Source of the DNA: Nocardiopsis sp. CNT312
GTDB lineage: Bacteria; Actinomycetota; Actinomycetes; Streptosporangiales; Streptosporangiaceae
Reading direction: 5' to 3'
NCBI RefSeq assembly: GCF_000515115.1
Contig: NZ_KI911537.1
Coordinates: forward strand, 168,418-232,417
DNA length: 64,000 nt
In this document: one piece after another, positions 34,917 through 42,480 of the stretch
Numbering within the stretch: position 1 is the first letter of the stretch
How the letters are laid out: each line of letters begins with the position of its first letter
Translations under genes and position numbers: made by a program
Notes under the pieces: model-generated
Seen by the model: only the letters and a program-made list of their open reading frames with translations
Database searches by the model: none
What the model was told of the DNA's origin: nothing

Positions 34917-35124
34917 CAGGAACCGCGCCGCAGGCGACCCATGAGGGTGGCGGTGGGCGACGGACGAACAGGAACCGCGCCGCAGGCGACCCATGAGGGT
35001 GGCGGTGGGCGACGGACGAACAGGAACCGCGCCGCAGGCGACCCATGAGGGTGGCGGTGGGCGACGGGCGGGCAGGAACCGCGCCGCAGGCGACCCATGA
35101 GGGTGGCGGTGGGCGACGGGCGGG
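34917..35124. repeat. Four tandem 52-bp repeats
   Basis: Units start at 34917, 34969, 35021 and 35073, each opening CAGGAACCGCGCCGCAGGCG and containing ACCCATGAGGGT, a four-base stem with loop ATGA. Units 1-2 end in GACGGACGAA and units 3-4 in GACGGGCGGG, so duplication was stepwise. The 208 bp fill the space between two convergent stops. A diverged single copy is at 51682. Confidence 0.9.
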
Positions 35125-35125
35125 C

Positions 35126-35905
35126 TTAGTTCAGCAACCGCTCACGGAGCCGCTCCACGGTCCGGCCGGAGATCCCGAGCCCCTCCGCCACGTAGCCGTC
35201 GAAGGACCCGTACACCTCGTCGACGCGGGCCAGCGCGGTGTCGAGGTACTCGGCGCGGACGCGTGCCATGGGCACCAGGTCCGCCCAGTCCAGGCCGCTG
35301 CCCGCCGCGAGCCGCCGCATCCATATCTCGGTGGCCGCCTGGCGTTCGTTGCTGGCCAGGTAGTCGGCGAGGACGTGTTCGTGCTCCACCCCGAGCAGCC
35401 TCAGGATCAGGGCGGCGCCCCACCCGGTGCGGTCCTTGCCCGCGCTGCAGTGGAAGACCAGGGCCGTGGGCCCCTCGGCAGCGCGTTCGATCAGTTCGCG
35501 GTAGCCCTTCAGGGCGACGGCGTCAGTGACGAGTTCCTCGTACACGGCGAACATGAACCGTTCGGCCCCGCCGTTGCCGAACACGGCCCTGGCCTGCTCG
35601 GGGTCGGCGAGCAGGTCGGCGAAGTTGGCCCCGGCCGTCTTCACTCCCTGGACGGCGACGGCGGCGTACTCGGCGCCCTCAGGGGTGACGTCGGGGAGGC
35701 GGCCCCGCTCGTGAGGCGTGCGGAAGTCGACGATCTGGCGGATGCCCAGGCCGTTGTAGGCGACCAGTTCCTCGTCGGCGACGGAGTGCAGGGCGTCGGA
35801 GCGGAAGAGGAGACCGCTGCGGACGGTCCGCCCGGAGGCGGTGCGGTGTCCACCGATGTCACGGAAGTTGGGGGCGCTGGAGAAGATGAATCCGTCACTT
35901 GTCAC
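35126..35905 (-). CDS. Tyrosine-protein phosphatase (Y_phosphatase3 family)
   Basis: A 259-aa protein taken from GTG 35905 (VTSDGFIFSSAPNFRDIGG); a GTG six codons upstream is possible. The start NFRDIGGHRTASGRTVRSGLLFRSDAL is typical of MptpB-like tyrosine phosphatases, and VFHCSAGKDRTGWGAALILRLLGV holds the P-loop CxxGKDRTG with catalytic Cys and Arg. The extra Lys-Asp in the loop is characteristic of this lipid/tyrosine phosphatase branch. DFRTPHERGRLPD and the C-terminal YGSFDGYVAEGLGISGRTVERLRERLL fit the family. No export signal. A perfect palindrome overlaps the start codon. Its gene follows the sugar nucleotidyltransferase after 74 bases. Confidence 0.88.
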   Translation of the reverse strand: MTSDGFIFSSAPNFRDIGGHRTASGRTVRSGLLFRSDALHSVADEELVAYNGLGIRQIVDFRTPHERGRLPDVTPEGAEYAAVAVQGVKTAGANFADLLADPEQARAVFGNGGAERFMFAVYEELVTDAVALKGYRELIERAAEGPTALVFHCSAGKDRTGWGAALILRLLGVEHEHVLADYLASNERQAATEIWMRRLAAGSGLDWADLVPMARVRAEYLDTALARVDEVYGSFDGYVAEGLGISGRTVERLRERLLN

Positions 35906-35916
35906 GAAAGTGACAA
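35899..35916. promoter_or_regulatory. Operator-like palindrome over the phosphatase start
   Basis: TTGTCAC GAAA GTGACAA is a perfect inverted repeat of seven bases around four. It covers the chosen GTG start of the tyrosine phosphatase. A dimeric repressor bound here would block initiation; alternatively it could fold in mRNA over the start. No known operator is assigned. Confidence 0.5.
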
Positions 35917-35979
35917 TACCCACGCGCCCAAGCACCCCCACCGCCCACATCCGACATCCGGGCGAAGACGCCCTGAACG

Positions 35980-36705
35980 TCAGTTCCTCAGCGCGGTGAT
36001 CTCCGCACCGGCCTCCTTCACGTCCTTCACGGTGTCCACCCCGCGCCAGAACCCGTCGATGCGGTAGGCCGTCAGGCGGCCCTCCCCGGCCAGCTCGGGG
36101 AAGGTGGAGGACTCGTGGTCGCCCTTGAGGGGCAGCAACGGGGTGATCCCGGGCTCGAACAGATAGACGCCCGCGTTGATCCACACGGGCAGCAGCGGGC
36201 TCTGGGTGAACCCCTCGACCCGGTCCTGGTCGTCGACGTCCACGATGCCCCACGTCGTACGGAAGCGCGCCAGGGCCAGCGTGGCCAGCCCCCCGCGCTC
36301 GCGGTGGTGGGCGGCCATCTCGTCCAGTGGGAACCAGGTGAGCACGTCGCCGTTGAGCGCGAAGTAGGGGGCGCCCTGGTCGCGCAGTCCGGTGGAGGCG
36401 TACCGCAGCGCACCGCCGCGGCCGAGCGGCTCGTCCTCCACCAGGAGGGTGGTCTCGGGCCCCCCTTCGCGGTCCGCCAGGTGCTCCTGCAGGACCTCGG
36501 CCTTGTAGCCGCAGGAGACGACGGCCTGCTCGACCCCGTGGGAGGCCAGCCAGTCCAACTGGTAGTCGATGATGGGCCGGCCCGCCACCTCCACCATCGC
36601 CTTGGGACGGGTGTCGGTGTAGGGCCGCAGACGGGTGGCCTGGCCCCCGGCGAGGATGAGCGCCTGGGTGACGGGGGCCGCGGTGGGAGAGGACGAAGCG
36701 GTCAT
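35980..36705 (-). CDS. Sugar-phosphate nucleotidyltransferase
   Basis: A 241-aa protein from ATG 36705 (MTASSSPTAAPVTQALILAGG). The nucleotide-binding start LILAGGQATRLRPYTDTRPKAMVEVAGRPIIDYQLDWL is the NTP-transferase signature, with LNGDV carrying the metal-binding Asp and GVEQAVVSCGYKAEVL the usual early strand. Late residues WINAGVYLFEPGI and FWRGVDTVKD(V) match the hexose-1-phosphate nucleotidyltransferases (RmlA, RfbF, mannose-1-phosphate guanylyltransferase). It lacks the C-terminal left-handed beta-helix of GlmU, so only nucleotide transfer is expected. Product likely feeds cell-wall or glycan synthesis; base and sugar cannot be decided here. Confidence 0.87.
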   Translation of the reverse strand: MTASSSPTAAPVTQALILAGGQATRLRPYTDTRPKAMVEVAGRPIIDYQLDWLASHGVEQAVVSCGYKAEVLQEHLADREGGPETTLLVEDEPLGRGGALRYASTGLRDQGAPYFALNGDVLTWFPLDEMAAHHRERGGLATLALARFRTTWGIVDVDDQDRVEGFTQSPLLPVWINAGVYLFEPGITPLLPLKGDHESSTFPELAGEGRLTAYRIDGFWRGVDTVKDVKEAGAEITALRN

Positions 36706-36754
36706 GGCCCGGACACTAGCACCCGACCGCGCGCCCCGGGCCGGTGAGCGCCGC

Positions 36755-39172
36755 TCATGCCCCCTGGGTGACATCGGTGTAGGCCAGCCGCACGTCGGCG
36801 CTGGTGACGACGGTGAGCTGGGCCGCTGTGGCCTCCTCGCCCAACTCCTGGGACACCCTCAGGTCGCGGCGGGAGCACGCCTTCTCGAACAGGGAACGGG
36901 CGAAGCGGCCGTTGCCGAGCTCGTCGATCCATCCGCTCGCGCACACGTGCGCGAAGATGCTCCGCAGGTCCTCCAGGGCCGTGTCGTCGAAGGTGTCGCC
37001 GGTACGGGCGGCCACCTCCTGGGCGATCCGGGTGAGCTCGTCCGCCGAGTAGGAGGGAAACCGGACGCGCACGTGGAACCGGGAGGCCAGGCCGGAGTTC
37101 GAGGCCAGGAAGCGCTCCATCTCGGCCGGGTACCCGGCCAGGACCACCACGAGCCGCTCCCGGTCGTCCTCGGCCCGCTTGAGCAGCGTCTGCACCGCCT
37201 CGGAACCGAAGGCGTCGCCGCCGCTGTAGCCGGGGTTGACCAGGGAGTAGGCCTCGTCTATGAACAGCACCCCGCCCAGGGCGCGGTCCACGAGACGGTT
37301 GGTCTTGAGGGCCGTGGCCCCCAGGTGCTCGCCGACCAGATCCGCCCGCTGCGCCTCGACCACCTCGGCCCGGCCCAGGAGCCCCAGCGCGGAGAAGACC
37401 CGGCCGAGGACCCGTGCGACCGTCGTCTTGCCGGTGCCAGGGGGGCCGGAGAAGACGAAGTGGCGCATGGGCGCCTGGTTGGGCAACCCCTGCTCCTCGC
37501 GAAGCCGGGCCACCCGCAACTGGGCGACGATCGAGCGGACCTGCTCCTTGACCGGCTCCAGACCGATCATGGCGTCGAGCTCGGCGAGCGCCTCGTCGAT
37601 ACCGGGCACCTCGCCGAACCCGGGCAGGTGGGCGGTGAGCTCGCCGTAGGCCGCCTCCACGTCGGCGGCACGGACGGTGATGAGGTCCTCCGCGCCCGGC
37701 TTCTGCGCGGGCGCACCGACCCGTGCCCCCGAGGTGACCACCCGCACGTCCCTGGCCTGGGCCGCCTTCTCCACGACCGAGCGGGCGAAGCGGCCGTTGC
37801 CGAGCTCGTCGACCGCCTCGATCCGCACGGCCTGGTCGAACCCGCGCCGCAGTGCCCGCTTGGCGTCGGCGTCGAGGCCGTCCCCGCGTCGGCGCACGAG
37901 GGACTCGGCGATACGGAGCAGCTCGTCCGCGGAGTAGCTGGGGAAGCTGATACGGGTGGCGAACCGGGAGGCCAGACCGGGGTTGGAGGCCAGGAAGGCG
38001 TCCATCTCCTGCTCGTAGCCGGCCAGGACCACCACGAGGCGGTCCCGGTCGTCCTCGGCCCGCTTGAGCAGCGTCTGCACCGCCTCGTTGCCGAACCGGT
38101 CCGGCTGGCCGTCGCCCTCGTTGACCAGGGAGTAGGCCTCGTCGATGAACAGCACCCCGCCCAGGGCGCGGTCCACGAGCTCGTTGGTCCTGATCGCGGT
38201 GGCCCCCAGGTACTCGCCGACCAGGTCCGCCCGCTGCGCCTCGACCACACGGGAGGTGGGCAGCAGTCCGAAGGAGTGGAAGATCGTGGCCAGGGTCCGG
38301 GCGACGCTGGTCTTACCCGTGCCGGGCGGGCCCGAGAAGACCAGGTGGCGCAGCGGACGCTCGACGGGGAACCCGGCGTCGGCGCGCAACCGGGCTGCCT
38401 CGATGGAGGCGGCCAGCCCCCGGACCTGTTGTTTGACGGGGTCGAGCCCGATCATGGCCTCCAGTTCGGCCAGCGCCTGGTCGACCGGCACCGGCGCGTC
38501 GTCCTCACCGGAACCGCGACCGCCCGCCGAGCGAGAGGCCTCACCCGTCCTGGCACGCACCCGAGGCGGGTTCCCCGTGCCCCCGTCCTCGCCGGTGCGG
38601 CCGCCGGACGCGGTGTCCTTGACAATCCGGCGGGCGGCGGCCAGCCGCCAGACGAGGCAGGCCCCGGCCGCGGCGTAGAGCACGCCGATCCCCCAGGAGG
38701 GTGCGAGCACCGGAAGGGCCATCCCGGACAGGGCGACGGTGAACCCGGCGGCGAGCCCGGCGGTGAGGGCGAGCACCGACGTGTGCCACACGGGGAACTC
38801 GCGCACACGCCCGGCAACGAGAACGGCCAGCGCGGGCGCGGGCAGCAGCAGGAGGGTGAGGGGCTCGCCGGTGAGCGGGATCTGGAACAGGGGGAAGGCC
38901 ACCGCCAGCCACAGCACACACACCATCACGGTGGCGAAGGCGTCGAGGGAGCGCATGAGGGAGGCCAGCAGCACCAGCAGGACGAGGACGGCGCTCGCCG
39001 TGGTGAGCACGGAAAGGCCCGCCACCAGCGCGCCCACGGAGACCGCCGTGACCAGGGCCAGCCCGGCGGCCAGTCGACGGCCCAAGGGGATGCGGTGATA
39101 GCTGGCTCGCAGGCGGTCGAGCCCGGACACGCCGTCGGGAGCCGCGGCGGTGGAGCGCGTCTGGCGCGTCAT
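36755..39172 (-). CDS. Membrane-anchored tandem AAA+ ATPase (CbbX/SpoVK-like)
   Basis: An 805-aa protein from ATG 39172. Residues ~35-176 hold about six hydrophobic spans (GLALVTAVSVGALVAGL, VLVLLVLLASLM, VMVCVLWLAVAFPLF, LTAGLAAGFTVAL, GIGVLYAAAGACLVW). After a Gly/Arg linker come two AAA+ modules of CbbX/CfxQ type, similar to each other: Walker A GPPGTGKT at about 281 and 575, Walker B GVLFIDEAYSLVN in both, pore/adjacent QRADLVGEYLGATA and QRADLVGEHLGATA, sensor NPGLASRF/NSGLASRF and arginine-finger-like segments. CbbX/SpoVK/EccA relatives remodel protein complexes, including type VII secretion. No ESX genes are nearby. The membrane part is unusual for this family. Confidence 0.88.
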   Translation of the reverse strand: MTRQTRSTAAAPDGVSGLDRLRASYHRIPLGRRLAAGLALVTAVSVGALVAGLSVLTTASAVLVLLVLLASLMRSLDAFATVMVCVLWLAVAFPLFQIPLTGEPLTLLLLPAPALAVLVAGRVREFPVWHTSVLALTAGLAAGFTVALSGMALPVLAPSWGIGVLYAAAGACLVWRLAAARRIVKDTASGGRTGEDGGTGNPPRVRARTGEASRSAGGRGSGEDDAPVPVDQALAELEAMIGLDPVKQQVRGLAASIEAARLRADAGFPVERPLRHLVFSGPPGTGKTSVARTLATIFHSFGLLPTSRVVEAQRADLVGEYLGATAIRTNELVDRALGGVLFIDEAYSLVNEGDGQPDRFGNEAVQTLLKRAEDDRDRLVVVLAGYEQEMDAFLASNPGLASRFATRISFPSYSADELLRIAESLVRRRGDGLDADAKRALRRGFDQAVRIEAVDELGNGRFARSVVEKAAQARDVRVVTSGARVGAPAQKPGAEDLITVRAADVEAAYGELTAHLPGFGEVPGIDEALAELDAMIGLEPVKEQVRSIVAQLRVARLREEQGLPNQAPMRHFVFSGPPGTGKTTVARVLGRVFSALGLLGRAEVVEAQRADLVGEHLGATALKTNRLVDRALGGVLFIDEAYSLVNPGYSGGDAFGSEAVQTLLKRAEDDRERLVVVLAGYPAEMERFLASNSGLASRFHVRVRFPSYSADELTRIAQEVAARTGDTFDDTALEDLRSIFAHVCASGWIDELGNGRFARSLFEKACSRRDLRVSQELGEEATAAQLTVVTSADVRLAYTDVTQGA

Positions 39173-39343
39173 CCGTACCCTTCCTGCCGGGGGCGGGTGG
39201 ACGGTCGGCTCTCCGGTCCGCCGAGCGGATCCGGGAGGGGGTCGGGGGACCGGCGTTCACGCCTCAGCCTTGCCCGAACCGGTGTCGTATGTCCAGTGCG
39301 GGGCGGCGTGTCGCGCCCGGCGGGCCTCATTCCCGTGGGCGGT

Positions 39344-40042
39344 TCACAGCAGGGGAAGCTGCTCTCCGCCGGGGGCGTCACGGCGGACGCGCAGGTGGCG
39401 CCAGCGCGGGAGGGCGTCCAGGTAGGACCAGCTCATCCGGTGCTGGGCGGTGGGTCCGGACTCGGCGAGCGCGGCCCGGTGCACGGGCGAGGGGTACCCG
39501 GCCGCCCGGTCGAAGCCGTAGCCGGGGTGGTCGGCGGCCAGTTCGGCCATGAGGGCGTCGCGGCGCACCTTGGCCAGGACGGCGGCGGCGGCCACACTCA
39601 CGCAGGTGAGGTCGCCCTTGACCTGGGTCCGGACCCGCCAGGGAGGTCCGATGAAGTCGTGGCGGCCGTCGAGGACCACGGCGTCGGGGCGCACCGACAG
39701 GCCCTCCAGGGCGCGCAGTGCGGCGCGGTGCAGCGCCTCCGTCATTCCCACCTCGTCGATCTCGGCCGGCTCGGACCAGCCGAAGGCGTGGTCGGCCACC
39801 CACGGCTCCAGGCGCGCGGCGAGGTCGCGGCGGCGCCGGGGTGTGAGGCGTTTGGAGTCGGTCAGGCCCTCGGGAGGGGCACCGGCGCCCGGCACCGCCG
39901 CGCAGACCAGCAGCGGACCGGCCCAGGCACCACGGCCCACCTCGTCCATCCCGGCGACGGTGCGGGCTCCTCGGGCACGGAGCCGGTCCTCCACCTCGGA
40001 CGTGGGGCCGGTGGGGGCGGCGCGTTCGGATGATGTGGTCAC
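39344..40042 (-). CDS. rnhB: Ribonuclease HII
   Basis: A 232-aa protein starting at GTG 40042, behind AAGGTGG. It matches RNase [23 protein letters not shown] with the first catalytic Asp-Glu, [20 protein letters not shown], the third acidic segment [11 protein letters not shown], and [24 protein letters not shown] followed by [19 protein letters not shown]. It cleaves RNA of RNA-DNA hybrids and single ribonucleotides in DNA, complementing the NrdJ/LexA functions elsewhere in the window. In many actinomycetes rnhB is near rplS-lepB; here it follows the AAA+ protein, so the usual context is not visible. Confidence 0.92.
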   Translation of the reverse strand: MTTSSERAAPTGPTSEVEDRLRARGARTVAGMDEVGRGAWAGPLLVCAAVPGAGAPPEGLTDSKRLTPRRRRDLAARLEPWVADHAFGWSEPAEIDEVGMTEALHRAALRALEGLSVRPDAVVLDGRHDFIGPPWRVRTQVKGDLTCVSVAAAAVLAKVRRDALMAELAADHPGYGFDRAAGYPSPVHRAALAESGPTAQHRMSWSYLDALPRWRHLRVRRDAPGGEQLPLL

Positions 40043-40292
40043 GCCACCACCTTAGAAGAGTTTCCCCAAGCCCCCGCGGGCATGGCGGAGGACTCCCCCG
40101 CTCCGAACCCTCCTGCGGTGCGGGGCTCGGGTGCCCGCCGTTCCGGTGCCCAGAACGGCCCGGGCACGCTCCGCGACTGCTCTATCCTTTGGTTGAAGGC
40201 CGTGCTCACACGGCCGTCGCGACTGTGGCGCGTCCGTGTGCGGCCCCGCCCCGGCCGCGTCCCGATCACGCGGATTCGACGAAGGGGAGCGT

Positions 40293-40949
40293 ATGCCCGC
40301 CGCAGGTTCCGACCCGTCCGACGGATCGGTCGCCAAGCTGATCGAGCTGGCCGGGAAGCCGACGCTCGGTGAGCGCCTGACGGAGTGGGGGTCCCGGCCG
40401 CCCGGCCGCCTCTACATCCCCGCCTGCGGTCTCCTCGGGCTCGTTCTCCTCTTCGAGGACAGCGTTCCCGGCGGCCACCTGGCGGCGTTCTCCTTCGGAT
40501 TGGCCGGGGGTCTGTTCCTGGCCGCGATGGGCGCCCTGCGGTTCGGGATCGCCCTGTCCGTGGCCCGCCCGGTGATCCGCCGCCACTGGCTGCGCTGGGT
40601 CTGCCCTCCGCTGATCGCGGCGACGGCCCTGGGCCTGGCCGTCACCGGCGTTCCGTTGCAGGCCCGGGTGCTCCCCGCAGCCGACGATCTCCTCGCGCTG
40701 CGCGAGGGCCTCAGCGAAGGGGAGCGTGTGGGCCTGGAGGGCGCCACCACCGGTTCGTACGCCCTGCGCGAGGTCTCGGTCTCCGGCGGTATCGCCCACT
40801 ACGCGGTGGAGGGCGCGGGACTGTTCACCCCGGCGGGCCTGGCGCACAGCCCGGAGGAGGACCTGCCCGAAGGGGTGTTCGTGCCCGGTCAGGGCTCCAG
40901 GATCTACGAACACGTGGACGGAGACTGGTACGTGTGGGTGAACCACTGA
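40293..40949 (+). CDS. Small membrane protein of unknown function
   Basis: A 218-aa protein from ATG 40293 behind GAAGGGGAG. Three hydrophobic spans are visible: ~38-55 (RLYIPACGLLGLVLLFED), ~62-88 (GGHLAAFSFGLAGGLFLAAMGALRFGIAL) and ~103-125 (LRWVCPPLIAATALGLAVTGVPL). The soluble C-terminal part (~130-218) is acidic with GATTGSYALREVSVSGGIAHYAVEGAGLF and ends ENVDGDWYVWVNH-like (EHVDGDWYVWVNH). No recognised domain. The stop lies 18 bases from the strong terminator shared with the SPFH operon. Confidence 0.75.
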   Translation: MPAAGSDPSDGSVAKLIELAGKPTLGERLTEWGSRPPGRLYIPACGLLGLVLLFEDSVPGGHLAAFSFGLAGGLFLAAMGALRFGIALSVARPVIRRHWLRWVCPPLIAATALGLAVTGVPLQARVLPAADDLLALREGLSEGERVGLEGATTGSYALREVSVSGGIAHYAVEGAGLFTPAGLAHSPEEDLPEGVFVPGQGSRIYEHVDGDWYVWVNH

Positions 40950-40967
40950 CCGGTGCCGCGGGAGAGC

Positions 40968-41003
40968 ACGGGCCCTGGCCGGTCACCACCGGTCAGGGCC
41001 CGT
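40968..41003. terminator. Bidirectional terminator
   Basis: Sixteen-base arms (40968-40983 and 40988-41003) pair with a single G-T wobble around the loop CACC. It sits between the convergent stops at 40949 and 41023 and should end both transcripts. Confidence 0.82.
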
Positions 41004-41022
41004 TGCCCGTTCCGAGCGGGTG

Positions 41023-42480
41023 TCAGCGGCGTCCCTGTGAGCGACCGTAGCCCTCGCCGCGCTCGAACTGCTGCTGCATCTGCTCGCTCTGCTGCCGCTG
41101 GTACTCGTCGGCCATGCGCTGCTGGCGCTCGGCCGCCGCGGCGATCGTGCCCTGCGCCGAGTCCAGCGCCTCCCGGGCCGTGTCGCCGCCGCCGGTGCGG
41201 GGCCCCGCACCGTCGAGCATCTGCGGCAGCAGTTGCGCGGTGAGCAGGGTGGACAGTGCGGATGAGTCGCCCGCCCCCGGCTCGGTCTGCACCACCACCG
41301 GACGCGGCGCCCGCTCGGCCAGTACCGCGCCCACGTCCAGGCGGCGGCGGGCCAGCTCGTACTCCAGCACGGCCCGGTTGTCCCGGTAGGCCGTGGCCAG
41401 GCGCCGCTGCGCCTTGGCCTCGTTCTCCGCCGCGACCAGGTCGGCGCGGCCGTGCGTCTCGATCTCGTAGCGGACCCGCTGCGCCTCGGTCTCCTGCTCC
41501 TCCAGCATCTGGGCGACGTCCTTGCGCGCCTTGTTGAGGGAGGCGTTGACCTCGACGATCTTGGCGTCGCGGGTCTTCTTCGAACGCTCGATGTCCATGA
41601 GCAGGGTGTCGATGCGGCGTTTGCGCGTCAGCTCCCACTCCTGCTCATAGGCGACGAGTTCCTTGGCGACCCGTTCCCGGGTGGCCAGGTGCTGCTGGTA
41701 CTGGTTGGGCAACTGCACGTCGGGGATGTTGCAGCCGGTGATCCGCACCCCGTACTTCTCCAGGTTGGTGTTGAGCAGGCGGCGCATGTCCTCGACGTTG
41801 GATCCGCGCAGGTCGTAGGCGGACTCGGTGTTGACCATGCGGCTGCGCTGGCGGATGGCGTCCTGGACCGCGCTGGAGAGCACGAGGTCGAAGTTGCTGG
41901 CGCCGATGATGGTCACGAACCGGATCGGGTCGATGATCTGGAACTTGAGGAAGAACTCGATCGACTTCAGCGGCACGTTCTCACGGGTGGGGCAGGCCAC
42001 CACCGGAGCGGTGTAGGGAATCTCCGTGCGGGTGTCCACCACGAAGTCCACGCGCGACCACGGGTGCCACAGGTAGTGGCGGCCCGGGCCGATCGCCCGC
42101 ACGATCGCTCCGTACTTGGTGAGCACGCCGTGGGTGCCCTCCTCGATCTCCACGATCGACCCCCGCCACCACCACAGCACGGCGGCGGCGAGGCTGAGCA
42201 GCCCGACGAGCATCGTGGGCAGCGCGAGCAGGCTGTAGCCGAACTCGCCGACCACGGTGGAGCTGGTCATGGCGTTGACCGTCATCACCAGGGCCGAGGT
42301 GAGCGCGAACAGGCCGAACCAGACCAGCACCATCCAGCGCAGGCCGCGGTTGTCGCGCGGGATGACGACGGGGACGATCGAGCCCTGGTCACCGCCGCGC
42401 AGCAGGCCGGCCAGGTCGCCCCAGGAGGCGAGGGACTCCTTGATGCTGGAGCCGCCTCCGGCGTTCACGGACTGGTTCAT
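41023..42480 (-). CDS. SPFH/band-7 domain membrane protein (second gene of pair)
   Basis: A 485-aa protein; its ATG 42480 immediately follows the upstream gene's stop, with no gap. Two membrane spans at ~49-70 (LRWMVLVWFGLFALTSALVMT) and ~84-104 (LALPTMLVGLLSLAAAVLWWW) precede an SPFH domain (~107-260: VEIEEGTHGVLTKYGAIVRAIGPGRHYLWHPWSRVDFVVDTRTE) and a long helical, probably coiled-coil region (AKELVAYEQEWELTRKRRIDTLLMDIERSK, EAQRVRYEIETHGRADLVAAENEAKAQRR). The Gln/Glu-rich C-terminus (QQRMADEYQRQQSEQMQQQFERG) is low-complexity. Such proteins form ring-like oligomers and organise membrane microdomains. The partner gene is a paralogue, so a hetero-oligomer like HflK-HflC is a natural guess, though no FtsH lies here. 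Confidence 0.88.
   Translation of the reverse strand: MNQSVNAGGGSSIKESLASWGDLAGLLRGGDQGSIVPVVIPRDNRGLRWMVLVWFGLFALTSALVMTVNAMTSSTVVGEFGYSLLALPTMLVGLLSLAAAVLWWWRGSIVEIEEGTHGVLTKYGAIVRAIGPGRHYLWHPWSRVDFVVDTRTEIPYTAPVVACPTRENVPLKSIEFFLKFQIIDPIRFVTIIGASNFDLVLSSAVQDAIRQRSRMVNTESAYDLRGSNVEDMRRLLNTNLEKYGVRITGCNIPDVQLPNQYQQHLATRERVAKELVAYEQEWELTRKRRIDTLLMDIERSKKTRDAKIVEVNASLNKARKDVAQMLEEQETEAQRVRYEIETHGRADLVAAENEAKAQRRLATAYRDNRAVLEYELARRRLDVGAVLAERAPRPVVVQTEPGAGDSSALSTLLTAQLLPQMLDGAGPRTGGGDTAREALDSAQGTIAAAAERQQRMADEYQRQQSEQMQQQFERGEGYGRSQGRR

Noticed and set aside
34917-35124. CRISPR array
   Set aside because: The 52-bp units abut directly with no spacers and no cas genes are nearby.
36635-40033. 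1132-codon open frame on the plus strand
   Set aside because: Lies opposite the AAA+ and rnhB genes, whose motifs are unmistakable; the plus-strand product is an antisense artefact.
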